Shown piece after piece: positions 40,910-49,833 of a DNA stretch of 64,000 nucleotides. Source of the DNA: Vineibacter terrae (lineage in GTDB: Bacteria; Pseudomonadota; Alphaproteobacteria; Reyranellales; Reyranellaceae); contig NZ_VDUZ01000031.1 of the NCBI RefSeq assembly GCF_008039615.1, forward strand, positions 46,916 to 110,915, in the 5' to 3' direction. Numbering within the stretch: position 1 is the first letter of the stretch; every line of letters begins with the position of its first letter. A program made the position numbers and the translations under genes. The notes under the pieces are model-generated. The model worked only from the letters and a program-made list of their open reading frames with translations. It did not search any database and was not told the DNA's origin.

Positions 40910-41482
40910 TTACTTCCGTGCCGGTGTCCCCGGCCGCGCCGGTGTCGGTGCCGGGCCGGCGGAGCAGGCGCGCAGGCCCATATCGGCCGAGAAGTCCATC
41001 ATCGGCGGCACCTGAGTCTGCTGGTTGACCTGCTGCGAGAGCGCCCACCGGAAAGCCTGCTGGGCGTTGGCGCAGTACTGCGGGTTGCTGCCCCCGCTGG
41101 CGCCGTCGCGGTTGGCGATCTCGGTCTTGAAGGTGTGGATGTTGGTGCGGTGCTTGTTCGCCGCCCGCTGCAGAGGGGCCGAGTTGATCTCGTTGTCGGA
41201 TCGGAACTTGTTACGGAAGGCCGCATAGTCGCTGGCGAAAGCGGGTGTTCCGGCGCGGCACATGATGGCGGCGTTGTAGAACTGCTGCCAGGCGATCTCG
41301 TTGCGCACCGCCTGAACCTCTTCGTCCGTAAGGCAGCTGCCTTTCGCCGGTGCGGAGCTCGGCTGAACCTTGGCGTAGGCGGTAGACGGTGGCGGGAGAG
41401 AGGCCTGGGGCCGATCGCAGGCAGATAGAATAAACGTCGCCGCCGCCGCCACGGCAGCGGCGCGGAAGAGGGGGGCAGGCAT
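40910..41482 (-). CDS. Lipoprotein of unknown function
   Basis: This 190-residue protein has a signal with lipobox LSAC (Cys22). The mature domain is helical with LTDEEVQAVRNEIAWQQFYN and cysteines at several places (SCLT, IMCR, QYCAN, RACS) that could pair. The C-terminus is a Pro/Ala tail. No family is recognised. It ends at a strong bidirectional terminator and is convergent with OmpA copy 2. Confidence 0.7.
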   Translation of the reverse strand: MPAPLFRAAAVAAAATFILSACDRPQASLPPPSTAYAKVQPSSAPAKGSCLTDEEVQAVRNEIAWQQFYNAAIMCRAGTPAFASDYAAFRNKFRSDNEINSAPLQRAANKHRTNIHTFKTEIANRDGASGGSNPQYCANAQQAFRWALSQQVNQQTQVPPMMDFSADMGLRACSAGPAPTPARPGTPARK

Positions 41483-41607
41483 TCTTTGAAACCTCGTTGG
41501 ACGGGGGACTTGAAAACGTGCGCGTTATATCAGTTGGAACGGCCGACGGAAGAGCAACATTCTTACCGCCAACCTGACAGCAGGTTAGCACAACGGACAA
41601 GAACAGA

Positions 41608-42219
41608 CTAGGCCGCGCGCCGGATGGCCTCGCGCAGCAGTGGCAGACGGTCGTTGCCGAAGTACATGTCGTCGCGGTTGAGAAACATGGTGGGCGAGCC
41701 GAAACCACCGCGGGCGATGACGTCGTCGGTATTGGCCTTCAGCCGGTCCTTGTAGGATTGATCGGCGATCTTGGCGAAGAACTCGGCGCGGTCCAGGCCG
41801 GCCTTGTCGACGATCGCCGCCATGACGTCGTCCTGGGAAATGTCCTTGTCGTCGCCCCAATAGGCATCGAATGCGGCATAGGCATAGGGCACCAGCTTGC
41901 CCTGCTCCAGAGCGACGAAGGCGCCGCGCATGCATTTCACGCTGTTCACCGGGAAAACGGTGGGCCGCATCCTGATCCGCAGGCCGTAGAGCCGGGCCCA
42001 GTCGGCCATGTCCTTGGCGGCGTAGGCGAGCTTGCGCGGGTTGGGCTTCTCGCGGCTGCGGTAGACGCTGTCGTTGACCGTGTTGAAGATGCCTCCCACC
42101 AGGATCGGCTTCCACACGATCTCGGCCCCTGTCTCGTCGGCCAGCGGCTGGATGCCGTGGAAGGCGAGGTAGGTCCACGGACTGGAACAGTCGAAGAAGA
42201 ACTCGATCGTGGCGGCCAT
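41608..42219 (-). CDS. 2-hydroxychromene-2-carboxylate isomerase/DsbA-like (GST kappa) family protein
   Basis: This 203-residue thioredoxin-fold protein starts IEFFFDCSSPWTYLAF, with the SPWTY serine motif used by the glutathione-dependent isomerases, then WKPILVGGIFNTVND and the C-terminal GGFGSPTMFLNRDDMYFGNDR. It would bind glutathione in the cytoplasm. Start 42219 follows CCGGAG with 7-nt spacing. It is divergent from the amidotransferase gene (93 nt between starts). The substrate is uncertain. Confidence 0.85.
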   Translation of the reverse strand: MAATIEFFFDCSSPWTYLAFHGIQPLADETGAEIVWKPILVGGIFNTVNDSVYRSREKPNPRKLAYAAKDMADWARLYGLRIRMRPTVFPVNSVKCMRGAFVALEQGKLVPYAYAAFDAYWGDDKDISQDDVMAAIVDKAGLDRAEFFAKIADQSYKDRLKANTDDVIARGGFGSPTMFLNRDDMYFGNDRLPLLREAIRRAA

Positions 42220-42312
42220 GACGAAACTCCGGAAGCTATGCATGCAACGCGCCGCGACCTTGACACTGTGTCGCCTTGCTGTCGACTCACCGCACCTGTA
42301 CTTTACGGAGCC

Positions 42313-43086
42313 ATGACCGCATCGGTTGTCCCCCTCAGGGCCGCGTCATCGGGCCCCTACAAGATCGCCATCATCGTCCATCAGGAGCACTCCCGGCCGG
42401 GCCGTGTCGGCGCGTTGCTGGAGGCCAAGGGCTACACGCTCCAGAGGCTGTGCCCGAACCTGGGCTGCCAGCTCCCCGAGGATGTTTCCGACTTCGCCGG
42501 CGTGGTGATCTTTGGCGGCCCCATGAGCGCCAACGACTGCGGCACGCTGGCCGGCATCCGCTGCGAGTTGGCCTGGATCCCCAAGGTCGTGGAGGCCGGT
42601 GTGCCCTTTCTGGGCATCTGCCTGGGCGGCCAGCTCCTGACCCGCACGCTGGGCGGCTCCGTGGGGCCGCACCCCGAGGGGCTGATCGAGGCCGGCTACT
42701 ACGGCATCGCGCCGACGGCTGACGGCGCGGCCTGGTTCCCTGACGGCCCGATGACGGTCTACCAGTTCCACCGCGAGGGCATGCGTGTCCCGGATTGCTG
42801 CCAGGTGCTGGCCACTGGTGAGCAGTATCCGGTGCAGGCCTTCCGCTACGGCAGCAACGCCTTCGGCATCCAGTTCCACCCCGAGGTCACCCTCGAGATG
42901 AAGGATACCTGGACCGCCAAGGCCGCGGAGCGGCTGGCATCGCCTGGCGCCCAGCCGCGCGAGGTGCATCTGGGCGGGCACGACCAGCACGACCCGCCGC
43001 TGGGCCGTTGGATAGACGGCTTCCTCGACAAGTGGCTGGCGACAGCACGCGCAAGTGCGCAACCCTTGCTGGCTGCAGCCGAATAG
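42313..43086 (+). CDS. Class I glutamine amidotransferase-like protein
   Basis: This 257-residue protein has the triad: nucleophile Cys103 in FLGICLGGQLL, and His189 and Glu191 in FGIQFHPEV. VVIFGGPMSAND fits the GuaA-N/GATase1 fold. It is a stand-alone domain without a synthetase partner, as in the YfeJ/GMP synthase-like hydrolases. It could release ammonia from glutamine or a gamma-glutamyl compound. Start 42313 has CGGAG 5 nt upstream. Confidence 0.88.
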   Translation: MTASVVPLRAASSGPYKIAIIVHQEHSRPGRVGALLEAKGYTLQRLCPNLGCQLPEDVSDFAGVVIFGGPMSANDCGTLAGIRCELAWIPKVVEAGVPFLGICLGGQLLTRTLGGSVGPHPEGLIEAGYYGIAPTADGAAWFPDGPMTVYQFHREGMRVPDCCQVLATGEQYPVQAFRYGSNAFGIQFHPEVTLEMKDTWTAKAAERLASPGAQPREVHLGGHDQHDPPLGRWIDGFLDKWLATARASAQPLLAAAE

Positions 43087-43181
43087 CGCGCTCCGCCGCC
43101 GCGGCGGGCGCTCCTCATCGCGGCAATTCGTGCTAAGAGCGCCCCCTTAGGCGAGGGGCAAGCCCCGCCCGGGAGGTCCGC

Positions 43182-43628
43182 ATGCTGCGTCGGTCCCTCA
43201 TGGCCGTCCTGCCGTGGTTGGCACCGATGGCATGCGAGGCGCCAAGCCTGGCCGCCGCGCAGCGGCCCGAGCCGCTGCTGCAGCCGCGCGCCGACGAGCC
43301 GCCCAGCTACATCGTGTTCTTCGACATGGGCAAGGCCGTCGTCTCGACGCGCGGGCTGGCGACCATCCGCGAGGCCGCGGCCGCCGCCCGCAAGCCGGAC
43401 ACCAAGGCGGTCGAGGTGACCGGGCACACCGATCGCGCCGGCACCGAGCGGTCGAACGAGGCGCTGTCGCTGCGCCGTGCGCGCACCGTGCGTGACCTGC
43501 TGGTCAAGCAGGGCGTGCCCGAAGCCATCATCACGGTGCAGGGCGCCGGCGAGACCAAGCCTTTCATGGCCACCGAGGACGGCGCCAGCGCGCCGGAGAA
43601 CCGGCGCGTCGAGATCGTCGTGAAGTAG
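43182..43628 (+). CDS. Minimal OmpA-domain protein
   Basis: This 148-residue protein has a signal peptide (LMAVLPWLAPMACEAPSLAA) followed directly by an OmpA peptidoglycan-binding domain (YIVFFDMGKAVVST, VTGHTDRAGTERSN, LSLRRARTVRDLLVKQGV, NRRVEIVVK). It lacks a beta-barrel, so it is a free periplasmic wall-binding protein or, if Cys18 is lipidated, a Pal-like one. The domain is related to, but distinct from, the tandem OmpA pair 3 kb upstream. GGGAGG precedes ATG 43182. Confidence 0.88.
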   Translation: MLRRSLMAVLPWLAPMACEAPSLAAAQRPEPLLQPRADEPPSYIVFFDMGKAVVSTRGLATIREAAAAARKPDTKAVEVTGHTDRAGTERSNEALSLRRARTVRDLLVKQGVPEAIITVQGAGETKPFMATEDGASAPENRRVEIVVK

Positions 43629-43718
43629 GGCGCGCCGGCGCTATTGCCGGCCTGCCAGCCCAGACGTCGCATCGTCAGGGCGCAGTGCAGCCGGATGATC
43701 AGCCCCTGACGCATGCGA

Positions 43719-43750
43719 CATCCTCTCCCCGCATCAGCGAGGAGAGGATG
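43719..43750. terminator. Hairpin between convergent genes
   Basis: CATCCTCTCC (43719-43728) pairs with GGAGAGGATG (43741-43750) over a 12-nt loop. It lies between the convergent OmpA-domain and hypothetical genes and may terminate both, although it lacks a T-tract. A weaker hairpin (GTCGCAT..CGTCAGGG with its inverse) lies just before it. Confidence 0.45.
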
Positions 43751-43797
43751 CCACTTGCCTGACAGCACAGGGCAGGCACGGGCTCGCGCGATGGCTG

Positions 43798-44214
43798 TCA
43801 GTCCCAAAGACCGCGTGCGTTGGGGCCATTGGCAGTGAAGCGGGCCCGCATGGCGACACTCTCGCCGCTCATCGTGCCGCAGTAGTGGCAGTCGCAGAGC
43901 AGATGGTGTGCTTCCAGATCCGTCAGCTCGAAGAACGCCATGCCGTCGCCGAGCCTGTCGCTCTTCAGGCCCTCGGCCTGGAGCAGGGGGTCCTTGTACG
44001 CCACCGCCAGCGGCGTGTCGTCGCCGCGCAGCATCTTGCGGGCGCGCTCGGGAAGATACTCGACCCGCATCAGCGGCATGAGCGCGCCGCGATGGCGCTC
44101 CAGAAGGGCTGCCCATCGCTCCAGCTTTTCCCGCCGGGACATCTTGCGGGTAGCGGTCTCAAAGGGGGCAGTCAGAGCCGTACGTTTGATCTCATCCAGG
44201 GTCCTGTGTTCCAT
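43798..44214 (-). CDS. Hypothetical protein with a CDCHYCG motif
   Basis: This 138-residue soluble protein has a helical N-terminal half (MEHRTLDEIKRTALTAPFE, REKLERWAALLERHRG) and a C-terminal segment AHHLLCDCHYCGTMSGESVA that could bind a metal. The overall pattern looks conserved, but I recognise no named family. GGAGGA is near the start. It is convergent with the OmpA-domain gene. Confidence 0.65.
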   Translation of the reverse strand: MEHRTLDEIKRTALTAPFETATRKMSRREKLERWAALLERHRGALMPLMRVEYLPERARKMLRGDDTPLAVAYKDPLLQAEGLKSDRLGDGMAFFELTDLEAHHLLCDCHYCGTMSGESVAMRARFTANGPNARGLWD

Positions 44215-44444
44215 GGCATCCTCCGATGCGTGACGCGCTCAGGCCGCATGCCGGCGACCTGAAACAGGAACGTCGCGGCATCTGCAAGGATGCCGCGTGC
44301 TCGGCCGAACCAGACCGTTTTTTGTTTGTCGTTGCGTACGACCGGAATCCGGGGCCGGCCGGTGACGATCCTATACCCGTCTATGGGTCATGAATATGGC
44401 GGGCATGTCACATCCGCTCGATTCCTGCCAGTACGGCTGGATGC

Positions 44445-44987
44445 TCACGTGAGCTCGAATGCTGGCGGATAGCTGACGGCGCCGCTGGCGCCGTCGAGCG
44501 CGCCGGGGATCAGCTCCAGCGCCATGAACGAGTCGCCGCTGAACGGTGCCGCCAGCCGGCGTGCCAGGGCGGCAGAGAAGCCGAAACGCGGATAGTAGTC
44601 GGCGTGGCCCAGGACGACGACCGCGGCATAGCCCCGGTCCTGCACGATCGAGAGGCCTGCCGACACCAGACGCGTGCCGACCCCTTGCCTCTGCCGGTCA
44701 GGGCGGACGGCCATCGGCGCAAGCGCTGCCGCTCTCACTGTCCGCCCGTCGACCTCGACCGCCAGATCGCTGAACAGGATGTGCCCGATGACGTCACCGT
44801 CAGCCAGCGCAACCAGCGAAGCAGCAACGAGGCGGTCGCGGCGCAGGCGCTCGACAAGGCGCGCCTCGCCGTCGCCGCCAAAAGCAACACGATGCAGCGC
44901 CGAGATTCCCTCTCGATGCTTGGGCTCTTCTTCGACAACGACGATCATGAGTTCGCGCTCGGGGCGGTCGATCGTGCCGACCGACAT
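44445..44987 (-). CDS. GNAT family N-acetyltransferase
   Basis: This 180-residue protein (YhbS-like) has motif A APMAVRPDRQRQGVGTRLVSAGL with the acetyl-CoA loop QRQGVG, followed by VVVLGHADYYPRFGF, diagnostic for the YhbS branch. The start could also be ATG 44948 (MIVVVEEEP), which fits the fold better; neither has a strong ribosome site. It begins 13 nt after the kinase stop on the same strand, so they may share a transcript. The acetylated substrate is unknown. Confidence 0.85.
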   Translation of the reverse strand: MSVGTIDRPERELMIVVVEEEPKHREGISALHRVAFGGDGEARLVERLRRDRLVAASLVALADGDVIGHILFSDLAVEVDGRTVRAAALAPMAVRPDRQRQGVGTRLVSAGLSIVQDRGYAAVVVLGHADYYPRFGFSAALARRLAAPFSGDSFMALELIPGALDGASGAVSYPPAFELT

Positions 44988-45000
44988 CTCGACTATCGAT

Positions 45001-46983
45001 TTAGCGCGCAGCGGTGAACGTCACCAGCACGTTGTTGTTGGTATAGCCCTGGCCCTGCAATGCGCCGTTGTCGACCCGCAGCGGCAAGGTGAACTTGGTG
45101 CCCAACCCTTGGCCACTGGGCGGCATCTCCAGTGTCACCCGGCCGCCGCCGGCCGCGATCGCTCCCGAGATCGCGTAGGTGAGGCCGCCGACCACCCAGC
45201 TGCCGCGGGCAGCGCCGCCGGTGATGGACAATGTCAGGGGACCGCATGTTTCGTTGCCGCTGGTCAGCATCAGGCGGCGAAAGCAGATGCGCCCTTGCCA
45301 GGCGCCATCAACGCCCACAGGCACAGGCACAGGCGCGGGCGTCCGGGATGCCTGCTGCTGTGGCTGACGGGGCGGCGGCGCGACCGGTGGTGCCGTTTCG
45401 CGGTTGCGCCGTTCTTCATCAGCCCGACGTTGCGCCTCGACGGCTGCTCGCCTTTCTTCGTCGACGCGGCGCTGCGCTTCCGCGGCAGCCGCGAGACGCT
45501 TCTCCTCTTCGACCCGGCGCTGCGCCTCGGCGGCGGCCTTCTCGTCGGCCTGGCGCTGCGCTTCTTCCGCCTGGCGCCGGGCAACGTCGTCCGCGCGCTG
45601 CCGCTCGGCTGCGGCGCGCTCGGCTTCCAGCCGCCTGGCCTCGTCGACCTGCCGTTGGGCTTCTTCCTCGGCCCGACGCCGCTCGGCCGCGGTGCGTTCC
45701 GCCTCAAGGCGTCTTGCGTCTTCTTCAGCTTGCCGCCGGGCTTCGGCAACCCGGCGCTCCTCGTCGGCGCTCGCGTCAGCCGTCCGGCGTTGCGCATCCG
45801 TGGCCTGCTGCGCCAGCTCGGGTCCTTCGTCCTGCGACCGCGACGCGAGGGACATCAGCCGTGGGCCGACCACGGCGCCGGCACCGATCAGCACCAGGGC
45901 GACCGTGGCACCGCCGCCGATCCAGGCCAGGCGGCGGACGGTGTCCGTTGTCCTCGGCGGCGGCGTGGCGGGCGTGGGCGGCATATCGTAGCGCAGCAGC
46001 GCCGCGACCTCGCGCATGCTCTGGGCACGGCGTGCGGGGTCCGGCTCGAGCAGTCGTGCGAGATCGGGTTTCAGCTCCTCGGGCACCGCCGACAGGTCGG
46101 GTTGGACCTCGCGCGTCCTGATCGCGCGCGCCAACGATGAGCCCATCGGCAGCGGCTTGCCGATCGCGGCGGCCGCCAGCAGCAGGCCGAGGCTGTAGAT
46201 GTCGGTGCGGTGGTCGACAGCGCCATCGTACAGGCCGCACTGCTCGGGCGAGCAGTAGTCGAGCTTGCCGGCAAAGCTGCTGCCGATCAGGGTGCTGCTG
46301 CCGTCCAGCCGCTTGGCGACGCCGAAATCGATCAGCACGACGTGGTCGAGGCTGCCGCCGCGCAGCACCACATTGTCGGGCGAGAGGTCGCGATGCACGA
46401 CGCCGCCGGCATGCGCCGCCGCCAGGCCCTCGGCGATCTGCACGCCGACGCGGCGCACGTCGCCTGGTGCCAGCGGCCCTTTTGCGATGAATGAAGCGAG
46501 CGACGGTCCATCGACAAAATCCATGACCAGGAACAGCCGGCCGGAATCGTCGCCGAAGATGCCCTGATATGAAACCACGGACGGATGACGCACTTTTCGC
46601 AGCGCTGCCGCCTCGCGGCGGAACAGCTCGCGCACATGCGGGTCCGTGGCCAGGTCAGGGCGGATCATCTTGATCGCGTCCTGGTCGCCCGTATGGATGT
46701 TGGTGGCGCGGTAGACCTCGCCCATGCCGCCACGGCCGATCAGGGCCTCGATGCGCTGGGTATTGTTGAGGATCGTGCCCGGCTGGAGCAGAAAGCCGCT
46801 GCCGGCAGGTGTCGTCGCGGCTGGTTCCGCAGCAACCGCTCCCGCCACTGTCGGGGGCGGCTGCAGTCCTGATGCCGCGTCGGCCGATACGGTGCTGGCG
46901 ACCCAGCGGGCGATCGCCATGCGCGTGCGTTCGCCATCTGCATCAGCGATGTGCGGCGCGGAAGGATCGCCGTTGTCGGTCAC
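45001..46983 (-). CDS. Membrane-anchored Ser/Thr protein kinase with long coiled coil and C-terminal beta-rich domain
   Basis: This 660-residue protein contains a Hanks-type kinase at about 75-330: glycine loop IGRGGMGEVYRA, Lys105 in DAIKMI, catalytic loop HRDLSPDN (Asp199) and metal Asp219 in VLIDFGVAK (IDFG). A Pro/Thr linker leads to one transmembrane helix (about 353-374), then about 150 residues of Arg/Glu/Ala-rich heptads ending near 540, a Pro/Gln-rich hinge and a compact beta-rich C-terminal domain with two cysteines. By topology the coiled coil and last domain are periplasmic and could sense the envelope. The kinase is probably active. It precedes the GNAT gene by 13 nt. Confidence 0.9.
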   Translation of the reverse strand: MTDNGDPSAPHIADADGERTRMAIARWVASTVSADAASGLQPPPTVAGAVAAEPAATTPAGSGFLLQPGTILNNTQRIEALIGRGGMGEVYRATNIHTGDQDAIKMIRPDLATDPHVRELFRREAAALRKVRHPSVVSYQGIFGDDSGRLFLVMDFVDGPSLASFIAKGPLAPGDVRRVGVQIAEGLAAAHAGGVVHRDLSPDNVVLRGGSLDHVVLIDFGVAKRLDGSSTLIGSSFAGKLDYCSPEQCGLYDGAVDHRTDIYSLGLLLAAAAIGKPLPMGSSLARAIRTREVQPDLSAVPEELKPDLARLLEPDPARRAQSMREVAALLRYDMPPTPATPPPRTTDTVRRLAWIGGGATVALVLIGAGAVVGPRLMSLASRSQDEGPELAQQATDAQRRTADASADEERRVAEARRQAEEDARRLEAERTAAERRRAEEEAQRQVDEARRLEAERAAAERQRADDVARRQAEEAQRQADEKAAAEAQRRVEEEKRLAAAAEAQRRVDEERRAAVEAQRRADEERRNRETAPPVAPPPRQPQQQASRTPAPVPVPVGVDGAWQGRICFRRLMLTSGNETCGPLTLSITGGAARGSWVVGGLTYAISGAIAAGGGRVTLEMPPSGQGLGTKFTLPLRVDNGALQGQGYTNNNVLVTFTAAR

Positions 46984-47222
46984 CCCTGTCCTCTTGTCGC
47001 GCGGCGTCTGCGGGTTGCCTCGATATGGGCAGATCGCCCCGTCATCCTATCACGGACGATTTCGACGGTGAGAACACCCTTGCGCTTGCCGCTATTCCGC
47101 CTGCGGCTCGCGCCTGCCAGCGCCGTGACGTGCAAAAACCATCTTTCTGACACTGATCGACAGCAGCATCGACAGGCAGGGCCGAGGTGAGAGAAGCCGA
47201 CGGCCGGGGCACGGAGGTGATC

Positions 47223-47960
47223 ATGCGGTGGCGGAAATATCTCGGTCGGGGGACGCTGATCGCCGTCTCGGCGGTGCTGCTGACCGGCTGCTTCGATTTC
47301 GCCGCCGACAGCACGTTCCGGCCCGACGGCACGGCGCAGGTGACGGCCGAGATCGGCGTATCGATGCAGCTGGCAGCGGTGCTGGCCAACCAGCCGCGCG
47401 TTGGTCGCGGCGATTTCCTGGCCGACTGCGAGAAGGAGCGGCCGGCCGACACGCTGCCGGCAGGCGTGACATCGATCAAGGGCAAGCGCGGGCAGCGGGG
47501 CGACATGGCCCTGTGCACATACGTGATCGAGGTATCCGACCCGGTCGCCGCCGCGGCCGCGCAGCAGGAGGCGCGGGCGCGATCGGTGTCCGGCGTGCGC
47601 GGCCTGGATCGCTCGCAGCTCAAGATCGAGCGGCTGCGCGAGGGCGTCTACCGGCTGTCGGGTGTCTTCAAGCCGATCGACAACCCCCTCGGCAAGCCGG
47701 ATCAGCCCGGCGAGGCGTTGGCGGCCAACGCCGTGCTGATGGCGATGATGACCAACCGGTACGTGACGCTCACCGTGTCGGCGGCGCGGATCGAGAATGC
47801 CACCGGCGACGTCCAGGCGGATGGCCGCAAGGTGGCGTGGAAGCTGCCGCTGATGGCCCTGGTCAAGGACACGCCCGGCATGCCCTACGAGATCAAGGCC
47901 GATATCGTCTATGCAGAAAGCTGGACGGCCAAGGCGAAGCGGTGGTTTGGCCTCGACTGA
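47223..47960 (+). CDS. LppM-like lipoprotein
   Basis: This 245-residue protein has a signal with lipobox VLLTGC (Cys23), then FDFAADSTFRPDGTAQVTAEIGVS, matching the start of the LppM domain seen in mycobacterial and other lipoproteins. The end YAESWTAKAKRWFGLD is cytoplasm-like or peripheral. ATG 47223 follows the near-perfect ribosome site GGAGGTGATC. Its location is probably the outer face of the inner membrane or the inner face of the outer membrane. Function is unknown. Confidence 0.65.
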   Translation: MRWRKYLGRGTLIAVSAVLLTGCFDFAADSTFRPDGTAQVTAEIGVSMQLAAVLANQPRVGRGDFLADCEKERPADTLPAGVTSIKGKRGQRGDMALCTYVIEVSDPVAAAAAQQEARARSVSGVRGLDRSQLKIERLREGVYRLSGVFKPIDNPLGKPDQPGEALAANAVLMAMMTNRYVTLTVSAARIENATGDVQADGRKVAWKLPLMALVKDTPGMPYEIKADIVYAESWTAKAKRWFGLD

Positions 47961-48075
47961 GAGCGCCATCAGCCTGCACGACAAGTTGACCAAAGATCCC
48001 GGCGCGGCCGTGGCGCGCCGACCGGGTGCCGATAGAATACGGGCAGGCGCGGCTCCTCGCGCCGAGGATGGCCGC

Positions 48076-48726
48076 ATGTCCCCATCGTCCTACAGCTTGT
48101 TCCGCCGGCGGTTGCTGCGGGCTGGCGCGGGCGCGACCACGCTCCTCGCCGCGCCGGCGCTGGTCCGTGCGCAGGCCCTGGTGCCGACACCGCCGCAAAC
48201 GGAAGGGCCGTTCTATCCGGTCGCCTTGCCGTCGGATGCGGACAACGATCTTGTCAGCGTGCGCGGCGCCGGTGCTGCGGCGCGTGGCGTGGTGACCCAC
48301 ATCACCGGGCGCGTGCGCGACACGGCCGGCCTGCCGATCGTCGGCGCCAGGGTCGAGATCTGGCAGTGCGACGCGCAAGGCCTCTATGATCATCCGCGGC
48401 AGAGCGACCTGGGACGGCGGGATCAGGGTTTCCAGGGCTTCGGGCAGACCACTGCGGCCGCCGACGGCACCTATCGCTTCCGCACCATCCGGCCGGTCGC
48501 CTATAGCGGCCGCACGCCGCACATCCATTTCCGGGTCGTGGCGCCTGACGACCGGCGGCTGACCACCCAGATGTATGTCGCTGGCGAGGCCGGCAACGAG
48601 CGCGACGGCGTGTTCCGGGCGATCCGTGACCCGCGGCAACGCCAGCAGGTGGTGGTGAGCCTGGTCCCGGCCGCCGGCCTCGAGCCCGGCGCCCTGGCCG
48701 GAACGTTCGACATCGTCCTGGCGTAG
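48076..48726 (+). CDS. Exported intradiol ring-cleavage dioxygenase
   Basis: This 216-residue protein begins with a twin-arginine-type signal (FRRRLLRAGAGATTLLAAPALVRAQ). The mature part has the protocatechuate 3,4-dioxygenase fold, with the four iron ligands identifiable as Tyr104 (GLYDHP), Tyr143, His149 and His151 (AYSGRTPHIHF). TEGPFYP near residue 42 is the usual opening. Export is unusual for catechol-cleaving enzymes but is known for this subgroup. The substrate is unknown. The ATG at 48076 has GAGG upstream; the gene is 115 nt after the lipoprotein gene. Confidence 0.88.
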   Translation: MSPSSYSLFRRRLLRAGAGATTLLAAPALVRAQALVPTPPQTEGPFYPVALPSDADNDLVSVRGAGAAARGVVTHITGRVRDTAGLPIVGARVEIWQCDAQGLYDHPRQSDLGRRDQGFQGFGQTTAAADGTYRFRTIRPVAYSGRTPHIHFRVVAPDDRRLTTQMYVAGEAGNERDGVFRAIRDPRQRQQVVVSLVPAAGLEPGALAGTFDIVLA

Positions 48727-48795
48727 GTCTTGCGCATTGACAGCTTCGGTGGCCGCGGATTTGCTCCCGGTCGAACCTGATCGGGAGGAATGCGC

Positions 48796-49833
48796 GTGCC
48801 CAAGTTCAAGATCGTCACGCCGCCGGGCGGCATGAGCGGCACCGGCTACGCCTATGAGATGGAGGCCCTGACACCACTGGGCGCCGAGATCGTGGAGATC
48901 GATGCGCCGTCGGAGAACGAGTTCATCGCCGCAGCGCATGACGCGGATGCGCTCTATGCCAAAGGCCGGCGCATCTCGGCGCGCATCATCGACGGGCTGC
49001 AGCGCTGCAAGGTGATATCGCTGGGCAGCGTCGGCGTCGATTCGGTCGACGTCGCGGCGGCGACGGCCCGCGGCATCCCCGTCACGAACGTGCCCGACAC
49101 GTTCATCGAGGAGGTGGCTGACCATGCAATGATGCTGCTGCTGGCGACGTATCGCCGCCTAGTGGTGCAGGACCGCATGGTGCGCGACGGGCGCTGGCGC
49201 GAAGGGCGGCCGATGCTCTACGAGTTCCCGCGGCTGATGGGCCAGACATTGGGCTTCATCGCCTTCGGCCATGTGGCGAGGGCCGTCGCCAGGCGGGCGG
49301 CGCCGTTCGGCCTGCGCATGATGGCCTACGACCCGTTCGTCGAGGAACTGGTGATGAGCGACCATGGGGTCCTGCCGGCCAGCCTCGATGAGGTGCTGGC
49401 GCAATCCGACATCATCTCGATGCATGCGCCGGCCACGGTCGAGGCGCAGCACATGCTGCGCGAGCCGCATTTCCGCGCCATGAAGCGCACGGCGCTGTTC
49501 ATCAACACCGGACGCGGACCCACCGTCGATGAAAGCGCGCTGATCAAGGCGCTGCAGGAAGGGTGGATCGCGGCCGCGGGGCTCGACGTTCTGGAGGTCG
49601 AGCCGGTGCAGCCGGACAATCCACTCCTGAAGATGGACAACGTGATCCTCACGGCGCATGTCGCCTCGGCCTCGGCGCGCTTCGACCCGGCGCGGCGCCG
49701 GCGCGTCGGCCATGAGATCGCCTCGGTGCTGACCGGACGCTGGCCGCGCAGCTGCGTGAACCCAACGGTGCTGGAGAAGTCGTCCCTGGCCCGCTGGCAG
49801 CCCTACTCGATGGAGCGCGGGCCCGGGAACTGA
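48796..49833 (+). CDS. D-isomer-specific 2-hydroxyacid dehydrogenase
   Basis: This 345-residue protein has the two-domain fold. The NAD-binding region is TLGFIAFGHVARAVARRAAPFG (a GxGxxA variant reading GFIAFGHVA), and the catalytic residues are Arg240 (NTGRGPT), Glu269 (DVLEVEP) and His288 (LTAHVAS). The C-terminal-binding-protein subgroup fits VGVDSVDVAAATARGIPVTN. It reduces a 2-oxo acid or oxidises a D-2-hydroxy acid. GTG 48796 has GGAGG 7 nt upstream, whereas ATG 48790 abuts it, so GTG is preferred; the difference is two residues. Confidence 0.88.
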   Translation: MPKFKIVTPPGGMSGTGYAYEMEALTPLGAEIVEIDAPSENEFIAAAHDADALYAKGRRISARIIDGLQRCKVISLGSVGVDSVDVAAATARGIPVTNVPDTFIEEVADHAMMLLLATYRRLVVQDRMVRDGRWREGRPMLYEFPRLMGQTLGFIAFGHVARAVARRAAPFGLRMMAYDPFVEELVMSDHGVLPASLDEVLAQSDIISMHAPATVEAQHMLREPHFRAMKRTALFINTGRGPTVDESALIKALQEGWIAAAGLDVLEVEPVQPDNPLLKMDNVILTAHVASASARFDPARRRRVGHEIASVLTGRWPRSCVNPTVLEKSSLARWQPYSMERGPGN

